Assembly: GCA_947486575.1 (NCBI GenBank)
Contig: CANKUB010000016.1
Span: 1 to 55,993 of the forward strand
Reading direction: 5' to 3'
DNA length: 55,993 nt
Origin: Betaproteobacteria bacterium
GTDB lineage: Bacteria; Pseudomonadota; Gammaproteobacteria; Burkholderiales; SG8-41
Shown: in pieces, positions 43,320-52,362 of the stretch
Layout: each line of letters begins with the position of its first letter
How positions within the stretch are numbered: position 1 is the first letter of the stretch
The notes under the pieces: model-generated
What the model was told of the DNA's origin: nothing
The model's input: the letters and a program-made list of their open reading frames with translations, nothing else
Databases searched by the model: none
Translations under genes and position numbers: made by a program

Positions 43320-44246
43320 ATGAAAATACTCGTAATGGGTTCTGGTGGCGTCGGCGGACTGTTTGGCGGGCGTCTGGCGAGCGCGGGCTGCGATGTCACT
43401 TTCGTTGCGCGCGGCGCGCATCTCGCAGCGATGCGCGAGCATGGCTTGCTGATAGAGAGCGAAACGCTGGGCAATACACTGATCAAGCCCGTCAAGGTGA
43501 CAGACGATCCCACGTCGGCGGGCATACCGGATCTGATTATTTTTGCGGTTAAGCTGTGGGATACCGAAGCCGTTGCGCGGGCGCTCAAACCTATCGTTGG
43601 CCTGCACACCGCCGTGCTGTCGCTGCAGAACGGCGTGGTGAAAGATGACATCCTCGGCGGCATCTTTGGCGTGAACGCGTTGATGGGCGGCGTGGCGTAC
43701 GTGGGGACGCATATCTCGCGTCCGGGTGTCATCAATCAAGTGGGCACGCTGCAGCGGTTGGTGTTCGGTGAATACGATGGCAGAAAAACCGAACGCGCTG
43801 AGGCGTTGCTGGCCATGCTGCTCAAAGCCGGCATACAGGCGGAATTGTCGAATGACATACGCCGTACGCTGTGGGAGAAATACACGTTTCTGGTGGGCTT
43901 GGCAGGCGCAACAGCCAGCATGCGCTCCAGCATCGGACCCGTGCGCGAGAATCCGCAAACGCGTGCCTTCCTGCATGACTTGATGAAAGAGGCTGTCGCC
44001 GTCGGTCGTGCTTCGGGTGTAGCACTGCCTGCCGACTATGCCGACGATAGATTGAAGTTCGCTGACAGCGTGCCCGCGACTATGGATTCATCGCTGCATC
44101 ATGATCTTCGGAGCGGCAACCGGCTTGAGGTTGAGTGGCTGGCGGGTGGCGTGGTGCAGCTCGGCAAGAAAGTTGATGTGTCTACGCCGTGCAATCGTGC
44201 GGTTTGGGATGTGCTGGCCTTGCAGGCGGGTGGCAAGAGCCGTTGA
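43320..44246 (+). CDS. 2-dehydropantoate 2-reductase family protein (PanE/ApbA)
   Basis: 308 residues, normal length. The NADPH-binding MKILVMGSGGVGGLFGGRLA is at the N-terminus. The catalytic Lys is probably in the LWEKYTFLVGLAGATAS segment near residue 182, and the C-terminal domain has the HHDLRSGNRLEVEWLAGGVV motif typical of PanE. PanE reduces ketopantoate to pantoate in coenzyme A synthesis, but many paralogues in catabolic clusters reduce other 2-keto acids. Position at the end of this run favours such a paralogue. AAAGGG precedes the ATG. A terminator follows. Confidence 0.9.
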   Translation: MKILVMGSGGVGGLFGGRLASAGCDVTFVARGAHLAAMREHGLLIESETLGNTLIKPVKVTDDPTSAGIPDLIIFAVKLWDTEAVARALKPIVGLHTAVLSLQNGVVKDDILGGIFGVNALMGGVAYVGTHISRPGVINQVGTLQRLVFGEYDGRKTERAEALLAMLLKAGIQAELSNDIRRTLWEKYTFLVGLAGATASMRSSIGPVRENPQTRAFLHDLMKEAVAVGRASGVALPADYADDRLKFADSVPATMDSSLHHDLRSGNRLEVEWLAGGVVQLGKKVDVSTPCNRAVWDVLALQAGGKSR

Positions 44247-44319
44247 ACCGTATTTTTTTATGCGGCAAAATGCGGATGGCTCTGCATCGACGCTGCCAGT
44301 GCGCGGCGGGTGCTGAATA

Positions 44320-44354
44320 AACGCTGCGCGCCGTAACAGATCGCAGCGTTTTTT
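44320..44354. terminator. intrinsic terminator, bidirectional
   Basis: AACGCTGCG at 44320-44328 pairs perfectly with CGCAGCGTT at 44342-44350, followed by TTTT on the plus strand. On the minus strand the same stem is followed by TTTATT. It lies between the convergent panE-like and ppa genes and probably ends both. Confidence 0.75.
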
Positions 44355-44356
44355 GC

Positions 44357-44905
44357 CTAAAACCTAGGCTTGGTCTTGGCGCTCTTATAACGCTTGATGC
44401 CACCGAGTATTTCCGCTTTCGCTTCTTCAGGTCCCATCCAGCCGATGATTTTCACCCATTTGCCAGGTTCGAGATCTTTGTAGTGCTGGAAAAAATGGGT
44501 GATCTGCGCCGTGGTGGCTTCCGGCAGATCACGCGTGGTCTGGATTGAGCGATACAGCGGTGTGAGCTTGTCAACGGGCACTGCCATCACTTTGGTATCG
44601 TCGCCCGCATCATCCTCCATTTTGAGCATGCCGACCGGCCGACAACGCACCACCACACCGGTGATCAGCGGCACGGGGGATAGCACCAGCACGTCCACCG
44701 GATCGCCATCGCCCGCAAGCGTGCGCGGGATGTAGCCGTAATTGCATGGGTAGTGCATGGCGGTCGACATGAAACGATCGACAAACATCGCACCGGTTTC
44801 CTTGTTGACTTCATACTTGATGGGCGGCGCGTTCATCGGAATTTCAATGATCACGTTGACGTCGTTGGGCACGTCGCTGCCGGAGGGAACGCGGTCGAGG
44901 TTCAT
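44357..44905 (-). CDS. ppa: inorganic pyrophosphatase, family I
   Basis: 182 residues, the usual bacterial length. The signature DGDPVDVLV with its three metal-binding aspartates is near residue 65, preceded by the substrate residues in [17 protein letters not shown] and [29 protein letters not shown] is in the C-terminal part. The cytoplasmic enzyme hydrolyses pyrophosphate and drives biosynthetic reactions. AAGGAGC upstream supports the ATG at 44905. It stands alone between a terminator and an upstream region shared with the divergent kinase gene. Confidence 0.96.
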   Translation of the reverse strand: MNLDRVPSGSDVPNDVNVIIEIPMNAPPIKYEVNKETGAMFVDRFMSTAMHYPCNYGYIPRTLAGDGDPVDVLVLSPVPLITGVVVRCRPVGMLKMEDDAGDDTKVMAVPVDKLTPLYRSIQTTRDLPEATTAQITHFFQHYKDLEPGKWVKIIGWMGPEEAKAEILGGIKRYKSAKTKPRF

Positions 44906-45182
44906 TGTGCTGCTCCTTGAACTTTATTCAGGCAATATCCGCCAGTGCGTGCTGATATTTGAGATAATTTGAAAGCGATGATACGCCGCTGAAGTGTGCA
45001 TGGTTCGCAAGTGGTTCGATAGCGGCGAGCCAAGTTGGTGAGCGAAGGTAGTCAGAAGCGCTAATATTGCCATACGTTCGTGAGCTTTTAAGCATTCTGG
45101 ATTTGGAGCATTGGTACTTTCTCGCTGTTTTCGTGTATTTTTACTTCATGTCTTCCGTAACCGCAAGGTCTTGTGACTGACT

Positions 45183-47387
45183 ATGCCAGTGAGTGAAAAG
45201 CAAGTGCATGCCGCCGATCACGCAGACGACCGCGAATTATGGGGAGTGTCGCCCGCGTTTTTGAAAGTGGCGATTGCCTGCATATTTGTGGCAGCCATAG
45301 CGGCTGAAGTTGTGCTGCACATGGTCGCGCCGGAGCAGAAAGTCCGGGGGGCTGTTGGGGCAATCATCTTGCTGGTGGCGGGTGTTGTGTGGATTCTGCT
45401 TGCGCGCAACAATATCAAGGTGGCCATAGCCACTTTTGGCGTGGGACTGTGGGCTTATGCCACCCTCGCGTCGGTGTTGTATGGTGGCGTGGCTGGCGTG
45501 TCGATCATTATTTACCCGCTGACTATCATCCTCGCTGGCTGGCTGCTGGGCGCACGCGCTGCCATGGCGGTTGCCCTGGTGACGATGCTGGTGACGCTGG
45601 GATTTGTCATCGGTGAAGTGTCGGGCTTGATGTCGGCAGCGCCCACCACGCACCCGGCGATACGCTGGATCATACAAAGCAGCATCTTTTTTGTGACGGC
45701 TGCGTTAATCGCCACGGTTGCGCGTTCCTATAGCGAGCGTCTGATGGAAGTCCGTCGCCTGAGCGGTGATCTGGCCCAGCGAACCGCCGAGCTTCAAGTG
45801 ATCGAAGCTGATTTGAATCGTGCCCAGGCCGTAGCGCACGTCGGCAGCTGGATTTACGATCTGGCTACCGACAAAATGCAACTTTCGCGGGAAACCTGCC
45901 AGATATTTGGCATGCCCAGCGGGAGGGCGGGAAGCTATTGCAGTTACCTGTCACGTGTTCTGCCGGTAGTCCGTGTTGCTGTGGAAACGGCCTGGCAGGA
46001 TGCCCTTAACGGGGGGGCGCCGTTCGACAATGAACACCGCGTCAAGTTTTGCGACACGTTTCGCTGGGTGCGGCAAAAGGCAGAGCTGGAGTTTGACGCC
46101 AGTGGCACGCCGATGCGCGCCGTGGGCACTACGCAAGATATCACGGAACGCAAATTAGCCGAGGTGGCGCGCGATGAACTTGAGGCGCAATTGCGTGAGT
46201 CGCAGAAAATGGAAGCCTTGGGCACACTGGCTGGCGGTATCGCGCACGATTTCAACAATGTGCTGGCCACCGTAATGGGTAATCTATCTCTGGCGCGTGA
46301 GGATATCGGGCCAAATCATCCGGCGCGGCAAAGTCTGGACGAAATAGGCAAAGCCGGTAATCACGCGCAGGCGCTGGTGCGGCAAATACTGGCGTTTGGT
46401 CGTCGGCAATTGCTGGAACGCAAATCGATATCGCTGGCGCCGGTGCTCGAAGAATCGGTGCACCTGCTGCGCGCCACGCAACCGGCGGGTGTGACAATCA
46501 ACCTGGCATGCGCAGCGGATGCGCCCAGCGTGTTTGCAGATGCCAGCCAGATCGAGCAAGTGGTGGTGAATTTGTGCATCAACGCGTGGGACGCGATTGC
46601 AGAGCACGCAGAGTACAATCAACCAGGTATCATCGACATAAGGTTGACGCTGTACACCGTGCACCCGGACATTCCGCACCAGCCGCTCGCTACCTTCGCC
46701 TATGGGCGCCTGCAAGCGGGGCGTTACGCGTGTTTGAGTGTGAGCGACAACGGCAGTGGCATGGGTGACGCTGTGCAGCGAAGAGTTTTCGAGCCTTTTT
46801 TCACCACCAAGGCGGTAGGCAAGGGCACCGGTCTGGGCCTGGCCGTGGTGCACGGCATTTTGCAAGGGCACGAGGCCATCATCGAGTTGCAAAGCGCGCC
46901 CGGCGCAGGAGCAACATTCCGTATTTATTTTCCTGCCACGGAGGTTGTGGCGCCTGAACCGTCAGTGGATGCCCCAAGGGATGCGCGAATTAAGCTGGAT
47001 GAGTTGCCACCACAACAGCCCACAGAAAAGCACATACTCTATGTGGATGACGACGCCTTGATTTTGTCGCTGATGACGCGTGTGTTGCGCCGCCAGGGTT
47101 ATCGCATCAGCGGTTATACCGACCCTAACGAGGCGATCGCAGCATTCAGCGCGAATCCCGGCCATTTTGATCTTGCGGTGACCGACTGCAATATGCCGGG
47201 ACTTTCAGGCATGGATGTTGTGCGCCAATTGAAATCACTGCGTGCGGATCTGCCGATTGCACTCGCGTCTGGCTATCTGACTGAAGATTTGCGGGATGAG
47301 GCGCTTGCTGCTGGTGTGCGCGAGGTCATCCATAAAACCAGTTCAGTAGAGAATTTTTGTGACGCGGTAGCACGGCTGGCCGCATAA
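45183..47387 (+). CDS. PAS-containing hybrid sensor histidine kinase with C-terminal receiver
   Basis: 734 residues. Five or six membrane segments fill residues 27-180 without a large periplasmic loop, so the sensor is membrane-embedded. A PAS-like domain (about 205-325) follows, then HisKA with His355 in [17 protein letters not shown], HATPase with N-box [12 protein letters not shown]1 SDNGSGM and G2 [12 protein letters not shown], and a receiver (about 616-732) with Asp622-624, phospho-acceptor Asp668 in [11 protein letters not shown] and Lys718. The HDFNN type of kinase often acts on a separate NtrC- or LuxR-type regulator; none is adjacent. It is monocistronic. The next plus-strand gene is kup, after a palindrome. 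Confidence 0.94.
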   Translation: MPVSEKQVHAADHADDRELWGVSPAFLKVAIACIFVAAIAAEVVLHMVAPEQKVRGAVGAIILLVAGVVWILLARNNIKVAIATFGVGLWAYATLASVLYGGVAGVSIIIYPLTIILAGWLLGARAAMAVALVTMLVTLGFVIGEVSGLMSAAPTTHPAIRWIIQSSIFFVTAALIATVARSYSERLMEVRRLSGDLAQRTAELQVIEADLNRAQAVAHVGSWIYDLATDKMQLSRETCQIFGMPSGRAGSYCSYLSRVLPVVRVAVETAWQDALNGGAPFDNEHRVKFCDTFRWVRQKAELEFDASGTPMRAVGTTQDITERKLAEVARDELEAQLRESQKMEALGTLAGGIAHDFNNVLATVMGNLSLAREDIGPNHPARQSLDEIGKAGNHAQALVRQILAFGRRQLLERKSISLAPVLEESVHLLRATQPAGVTINLACAADAPSVFADASQIEQVVVNLCINAWDAIAEHAEYNQPGIIDIRLTLYTVHPDIPHQPLATFAYGRLQAGRYACLSVSDNGSGMGDAVQRRVFEPFFTTKAVGKGTGLGLAVVHGILQGHEAIIELQSAPGAGATFRIYFPATEVVAPEPSVDAPRDARIKLDELPPQQPTEKHILYVDDDALILSLMTRVLRRQGYRISGYTDPNEAIAAFSANPGHFDLAVTDCNMPGLSGMDVVRQLKSLRADLPIALASGYLTEDLRDEALAAGVREVIHKTSSVENFCDAVARLAA

Positions 47388-47450
47388 AGTCAGTGGTGGT
47401 CGCCCGCCACCAACCCTTGCGCGGCAACAATGCCGCTTTTCCAATAATTC

Positions 47451-47482
47451 CGTAACTTATTGTTTTAAAACAATAAGTTAGG
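47451..47482. repeat. AT-rich dispersed repeat, copies 13a/13b in head-to-head palindrome; possible terminator
   Basis: TAACTTATTGTTTT at 47453-47466 is followed at once by its exact reverse complement (47467-47480), a perfect 28-bp palindrome. Each half is the head of the repeat reference at 19029. The RNA would fold into a long A/U-rich hairpin with almost no loop. It lies 65 bases after the kinase stop, so it could act as a transcription end. Confidence 0.8.
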
Positions 47483-47642
47483 AATAAGCCTATCGTTCAT
47501 TGACGTTTTCCAAAGTGTGCCCCCAATCGCGTGCGGGCTAGGCGACGACCTTCGGATTATTCAAGCCCTATTGCAGAAATTGGCGTCCGCTGTTCAAGCG
47601 TAGTACATTCGTGTTTTGCGGCAATGCAACAAAGAGATTTAA

Positions 47643-49535
47643 TTGGCTTATCAAAACGCGTCACCCGCCACGGCACACGATAAAAGACTGGCAGTACTTT
47701 CACTGGGCGCGCTGGGTGTTGTATTCGGCGATATCGGCACCAGCCCGCTGTATGCTTTCAAGGAGGCATTTGGCGGCGCGCACGCGCTGCCACTGTCTGA
47801 GTCCAATGTGTTTGGCGTACTGTCGCTGATTTTCTGGTCGGTCATGCTGATTGTGTCGGTGAAGTACGTGTCGTTTGTGCTGCGTTTCGACAACAAAGGC
47901 GAAGGCGGCGTGCTTGCGCTGCTCGCTCTGGCATCACAATTGTTCCGCAAGAATCGCAGGCTGTCCGGCATTGCCACCGTGGTGGCCATATTTGCCGCGT
48001 CTTTGTTTTACGGCGACGCAGTAATCACACCCGCGATTTCGGTGTTGTCCGCGGTTGAGGGCATTTCGGTGGCGACACCGGCATTGGAACAGTGGATAGT
48101 GCCCGCTACCATCATCATCATCATCGGCGTGTTTGCGTTGCAACCGTACGGCACAGGCAAAATTGGTCGCCTGTTCGGGCCTGTCACGATGCTGTGGTTT
48201 TTCATCATCGGCGGGCTGGGCGTGATGAGCATCATCGCCACACCCGCTATTTTGAAAGCGCTGGATCCCACCTACGCGGTGCGCTTTGCGGTGCAATCGC
48301 CGGGCCTTGCGTTCATCGCGCTGGGTTCAGTGTTTCTGGCGTTGACGGGCGGCGAAGCGCTGTATGCGGACATGGGGCATTTTGGCCGCAAGCCGATACG
48401 CATCGCGTGGTTTGGTCTGGTGCTGCCCGCGTTGATGCTGAATTATCTGGGGCAGGGCGCGCTGGTGTTGCGCAATCCGGCGGCGGTAAAAAACCCGTTC
48501 TACCTGCTCGCGCCGCCCGAACTGCTGATTCCGCTGGTGGTGCTGGCAACCATAGCCACGGTGATTGCGTCGCAGGCCACCATCTCCGGCGCATTTTCAG
48601 TGACGCAGCAGGCCTCGCGTCTGGGCTATCTGCCACGCGTGCCGGTGACGCACACCTCTGAAACCGAGCGCGGGCAGATTTACATTGGGCAGCTTAACTG
48701 GCTGATGCTGATCGTTGTGGTGCTGCTGGTGCTGGGCTTTGGCTCATCAACGCACCTCGCGGCGGCGTATGGCATTGCTGTTTCGGCAACCATGGCGCTG
48801 GAAACCGCGCTGGTTGCGCTGGTCGTCATTGCGATGGCCAAGCGCGCGCGCGCGTTGATGCTCGCGGTGTTGTTGGTGATCTTTACCGTGGAGCTGATAT
48901 TTTTTGCCTCGAATACCACCAAGATCGCCGCAGGCGGCTGGTTTCCGATTTTGTGCGGGCTGGCCATTTTTACCCTGCTGACCACCTGGAAGCGTGGCGC
49001 AGAAGTGCTAACGGCCGGTGCGGCAGGAAAACAGGTGCCACTGAAAGGATTTTGCGAGCACCTTGCATCCGTGACGCGGGTGCCCGGCACAGCAGTGTTT
49101 TTTTCTGCGAATCGACAGACCGTGCCGACCACGCTGCTGCACAATCTCAAGCACAACAAAGTGTTGCATGAACGCGTCGTGTTTCTGACGTTGACCACCG
49201 AAGATGTGCCCAAAGTTGCCGACGACGAGCGTATTGAAGTGGACATGCTGGTGCCGCAAAGCATCTATCAAGTGGTGGTGCGCTACGGCTTCATGGAAGA
49301 CCCGGATGCCATGCATGTATTGAAATTGCTCGCGCAGCGCGGCTTGCGCCTTGAGATCGAGGAGACCACGTTCTTTCTCGGCAAATCCACCATTGCGCGT
49401 GCGGAACGCCGTGGCTTGTTTACCTGGCGGCGCGAAGTATTTCGCTGGATGCAGCGCAATGCGCCGTCAGCGGCGGAGTATTTCAAGTTGCCGCCGGATC
49501 GTGTGATTGAGTTGGGGACGCAGCTAAGATTTTAA
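47643..49535 (+). CDS. kup: Kup family potassium uptake permease
   Basis: 630 residues, normal for Kup/Trk-D. The N-terminal signature LSLGALGVVFGDIGTSPLYAF is at residues 18-38, and twelve hydrophobic segments fill about 18-430, followed by a cytoplasmic C-terminal domain. GEALYADMGHFGRKPIRIAW and ATIASQATISGAF-like segments are conserved. It imports potassium with protons over the inner membrane. The start is TTG at 47643 with AGAGA upstream; no in-frame ATG precedes it. The stop TAA lies in an AT-rich repeat copy. It stands alone; no regulator is seen. Confidence 0.95.
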   Translation: MAYQNASPATAHDKRLAVLSLGALGVVFGDIGTSPLYAFKEAFGGAHALPLSESNVFGVLSLIFWSVMLIVSVKYVSFVLRFDNKGEGGVLALLALASQLFRKNRRLSGIATVVAIFAASLFYGDAVITPAISVLSAVEGISVATPALEQWIVPATIIIIIGVFALQPYGTGKIGRLFGPVTMLWFFIIGGLGVMSIIATPAILKALDPTYAVRFAVQSPGLAFIALGSVFLALTGGEALYADMGHFGRKPIRIAWFGLVLPALMLNYLGQGALVLRNPAAVKNPFYLLAPPELLIPLVVLATIATVIASQATISGAFSVTQQASRLGYLPRVPVTHTSETERGQIYIGQLNWLMLIVVVLLVLGFGSSTHLAAAYGIAVSATMALETALVALVVIAMAKRARALMLAVLLVIFTVELIFFASNTTKIAAGGWFPILCGLAIFTLLTTWKRGAEVLTAGAAGKQVPLKGFCEHLASVTRVPGTAVFFSANRQTVPTTLLHNLKHNKVLHERVVFLTLTTEDVPKVADDERIEVDMLVPQSIYQVVVRYGFMEDPDAMHVLKLLAQRGLRLEIEETTFFLGKSTIARAERRGLFTWRREVFRWMQRNAPSAAEYFKLPPDRVIELGTQLRF

Positions 49536-49560
49536 CCTATTGTTTTTATTGATATTTTAT
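49531..49560 (+). repeat. AT-rich dispersed repeat, copy 14 (over kup stop codon)
   Basis: Reads TTTAACCTATTGTTTTTATT followed by GATATTTTAT; the 11-mer core is at 49540-49550. Its TAA is the kup stop codon at 49533-49535. Confidence 0.78.
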
Positions 49561-49601
49561 GGCTTGTTCGATAGTTGCCGATCCACGCGCACTTAGCGGG
49601 C

Positions 49602-50102
49602 CTAGGCAAAGGGCAAGGCAAAAGTGAAAGTGGTGTTGCCTGGCGTACTGTGTGCGGTGACAGTGCTGTGATGTAAATCCAGGATGCGTTTGACGATTGC
49701 CAAACCAATCCCCGCGTGACCTGATAAATCGTTGCGGCTTTTTTCAGCGCGGTAGAAGCGGTCAAAAATATGTGGCAGATGTTACGCGTTGATGCCGCAT
49801 CCGGTGTCGGCTACTGTGACCGTAACGTGCTGTTTATCCGCATTCAAACGCACCAGAATTTCGCCGCCTGCGGGTGTGTATTGCAGCGAATTTTCGATCA
49901 GATTGCGTAGCACGCGCTCGATCAACCCGATGTCTGCGGATACCAGTGGTAGCGCAGTCGGCATGTCGGTAGTGAGTGTGATGTTTCGCGAGGATGCTTC
50001 AAGTTCGAATTCCTTTGAGGTAAGGCTGGCAGGTTTGCCATTGAGCGGAACAACGCGCTTTTCCGGGTAGATCATTAGCGGTCCGCAGTTATGGTACGGC
50101 AA
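49602..50102 (-). pseudogene. decayed two-component system: response-regulator fragment fused to histidine-kinase ATPase end
   Basis: The frame opens at 50102. After a few residues it reads MIYPEKRVVPLNGKPASLTS and KEFELE, the start of an OmpR-type winged-helix domain. It then passes directly, in frame, into ASSRNITLTTDMPTALPLVS, followed by the N-box VLRNLIENSLQYTPAGG and G1 box VADTGCGI of a histidine kinase. A TAA at 49782-49784 breaks the frame. After it the same frame continues HLPHIFDRFYRAEKS, then GHAGIGLAIVKRIL (G2 box), and ends at TAG 49602. So a deletion joined a regulator gene to the ATPase part of its kinase gene, and a nonsense change followed. The receiver and the dimerisation domain are lost. 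Probably no function remains. Confidence 0.85.
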
Positions 50103-50166
50103 GGTCGCTACCCTATCGCGCCCACACCTCTTTTTTGTCTCGAAATGCGGGTGCTACACGCCTTGC

Positions 50167-51141
50167 TCACTCAAACTTCAAGCCAAGCTGGGCGATGATT
50201 TTGCGCCACTTGGCCAGCTCGGTCTGCCGTATGTCGTCAAGTTGAGCAGACGATGCATTTGCGGGATCGAGGTCTTCCGCATGGAGTCGTTCCTTGACGT
50301 CGGGTGCCTGTAGCGCCCGCTGCGCTTCGGCATGCAGTGTGGCCGCAATGTCGCTTGGCAATCGCGCGGGCGCGAGGATGCCATACCAGGAGGCAAATTC
50401 GTAGTTCTTAACGCCTGCTTCGGCAAGCGTGGGTATGTCCGGCATCACGCGCGACCGCTTTGCACTGGTAACGCCCAGCGCGCGCAGACGGCCTGCCTGC
50501 ACGTGTTGCGCGACGGTGAGCGAGGGCGCGAACATCATTTGCACGCGACCGCCCATCAGGTCCGTCATGGCCTGTGCAGTGCCCTTGTAGGGGATGTGCA
50601 CGATATTCACGCCCGCGATATAACGAAATAATTCGCCGGCCAGTTGCGAATTGCTGCCGGCGCCTGACGACACGAAGTTAATCGCGCTCGGCTTCGCTTT
50701 TGCCAACGCAACCAGATCACGCACGGTAGCGGCACCCACCGAGGGATGCGTGACCAGCACCGAACGGTAATGCACCAGTTGCGCCACGCTGGAAAAATCG
50801 CGTATCGGATCGTAGGACAGATGTTTTTTCAGCAGCCCCTGAATCGGGTGGCCGCTGGAAATCACCAGCAACGTGTAACCATCCGGCACGGATTTGGCGA
50901 CGAGTTCCGCCGCGAGATTGCCGCCTGCGCCGGGGCGATTGTCGATAACCACGGATTGCCCGAAACGCTCGGCAAATTTTTGCCCAAACAGACGCCCCAT
51001 GGCATCGTTGCCGCCGCCAGGCGGGAAGCCGACGACCATACGAATGGCTTTGGCGGGGTAGGGGGTGGCGGTTTGCGCTTCGCAGGCAGCGCTTGCTACC
51101 CACGCCAGCGATATAACGTAACCTATTGTTTTTATTAACAT
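50167..51141 (-). CDS. Bug/TctC family periplasmic solute receptor
   Basis: 324 residues. The signal peptide covers about residues 1-22 and ends ACEAQ before TATPYPAKAIR. Landmarks: GFPPGGGNDAMGR, DNRPGAGGNLA, KSVPDGYTL, HIPYKGTAQA and EFASWYGILAPARLP. The ATG at 51141 and the first residues (MLIKTIGYVI) are coded by an AT-rich repeat copy, and no Shine-Dalgarno sequence is seen. It is 58 bases downstream of the CapA-like gene on the same strand, so the two may be co-transcribed. Ligand unknown. Confidence 0.94.
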   Translation of the reverse strand: MLIKTIGYVISLAWVASAACEAQTATPYPAKAIRMVVGFPPGGGNDAMGRLFGQKFAERFGQSVVIDNRPGAGGNLAAELVAKSVPDGYTLLVISSGHPIQGLLKKHLSYDPIRDFSSVAQLVHYRSVLVTHPSVGAATVRDLVALAKAKPSAINFVSSGAGSNSQLAGELFRYIAGVNIVHIPYKGTAQAMTDLMGGRVQMMFAPSLTVAQHVQAGRLRALGVTSAKRSRVMPDIPTLAEAGVKNYEFASWYGILAPARLPSDIAATLHAEAQRALQAPDVKERLHAEDLDPANASSAQLDDIRQTELAKWRKIIAQLGLKFE

Positions 51142-51143
51142 AT
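51117..51143 (+). repeat. AT-rich dispersed repeat, copy 15 (start codon and signal-peptide codons)
   Basis: Reads CGTAACCTATTGTTTTTATT followed by AACATAT; the 11-mer core is at 51126-51136. Read on the other strand it encodes the first ten residues of the Bug protein at 50167-51141. Confidence 0.78.
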
Positions 51144-51199
51144 GTTTAGATTGATCGTTCTGACGAAAGCCGCAATTCAGATGCTCGACATGTCCTGAT

Positions 51200-52255
51200 T
51201 TACGCGCCCGTTACTCGCACGCGTGCGCCATCGATACTCAACTGGGTGCCGAACACCTCCGACAATTTCGCCACTCGCGCAATGGCTTCCGTTTCAATTT
51301 GTGCCGATGAAAACAGCACTTCACCGGCATCGTTTTGTCGCACGATGGAAAATGCTGCTTCAGAAAGTGTCTTGTTTTCAAACGTGAGATGCGCAGCCAT
51401 GCCGGTCCAGCCGCGATGCGCCTTTTTGTTGCTGCGAATAAAACAGCACATGCCGAGGCCGTAGTACACCGGCTTCGACTTGTAGAATTCTATCGCCAGC
51501 GGGAAGTGCGGGCCATGCCCCATGACGATATCCGCACCCTCGTCGATGGCGGCGTGGGCGAGCTCGCGCTGGTATTGCAGCACTTCTTCACCGTAGCCCC
51601 AGTGATGCGATGCAATCACGATGTCGCATTGGTTTTTCAGTGCGGCGATATCGGCCTTGAGTTCGGCGAGATAATCGGCATCGACCCAGGTGATGACTTT
51701 TGCCGGTGCACCGGGGCGATTGGGTGGAATTTTATTGTCTTTGTAATAGGGCGGCTGATAGGCGGTGTAGGCCTTCATCGCGGCAACGCCAGCCGCGCGT
51801 TCACCTGCCTCATGATTGTTTGGCCAGTATTGTGAGGTGCGCTGAATGAAGCCGATTCTCAAACCGTTGCGCTCGATGATCACCGGCGCGCATGCGGCTG
51901 CCTTGTTGACGCCGGTGCCCGCGTGCGCAACGCCGAGTTCATCCAGTCGCCGGTTGGAGGCGAGTATCGCGTCCGCGCCGTAGTTTTGATTGTTGGCGTT
52001 GCCGATCACCTGCACGCCTGCGTGCGTCAACGCTGCGCCCGACACAGGTGGCGCGTAAATCCCATCAACGCCCGATTGATCGTCGCGCATCATTTCGCGC
52101 TTTTCGGCGGGATCGAACAAACAGCATTCGAGATTGGCGAACACCGCGTCGGCCGCTTTCAGCACGGGCGCAATTTTGTTAAACGGTACTGTGGGGTTGT
52201 CAATGCCCAGTAGATTAATGTCACCGAGGAGGTGTATGCGGGTGGTGGATGGCAT
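51200..52255 (-). CDS. CapA family protein (poly-gamma-glutamate synthesis-type metallophosphatase fold)
   Basis: 351 residues from ATG 52255 with AGAGGG about 9 bases upstream; a TTG at 52279 is possible. The PF09587 pattern is visible: LLGDINLLG at the N-terminus, FANLECCLFDP near 45, VIGNANNQNYGADAI near 88, an IASHHWGYGEEV segment near 210 and MGHGPHFP near 248. The usual His of the ANNH motif is Gln here. CapA takes part in poly-gamma-glutamate capsule synthesis in Bacillus, but most homologues are of unknown function and are often next to transporter genes. There is no signal peptide. It is upstream of a Bug gene on the same strand. Confidence 0.88.
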   Translation of the reverse strand: MPSTTRIHLLGDINLLGIDNPTVPFNKIAPVLKAADAVFANLECCLFDPAEKREMMRDDQSGVDGIYAPPVSGAALTHAGVQVIGNANNQNYGADAILASNRRLDELGVAHAGTGVNKAAACAPVIIERNGLRIGFIQRTSQYWPNNHEAGERAAGVAAMKAYTAYQPPYYKDNKIPPNRPGAPAKVITWVDADYLAELKADIAALKNQCDIVIASHHWGYGEEVLQYQRELAHAAIDEGADIVMGHGPHFPLAIEFYKSKPVYYGLGMCCFIRSNKKAHRGWTGMAAHLTFENKTLSEAAFSIVRQNDAGEVLFSSAQIETEAIARVAKLSEVFGTQLSIDGARVRVTGA

Positions 52256-52362
52256 CGGTGCAGGCCCTCTATTTTTCAATGGATAGCGGAATGGATGGTG
52301 CTATGGTAGCAGCACTATGCGCGGGCTACGCGCGATGGAAACCGGGCGACTTAAAAGCCGAA

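Noticed and set aside
43320-44246. Naming the reductase panE outright
   Set aside because: It lies at the end of a catabolic run, and many paralogues of this family have other substrates, so only the family is stated.
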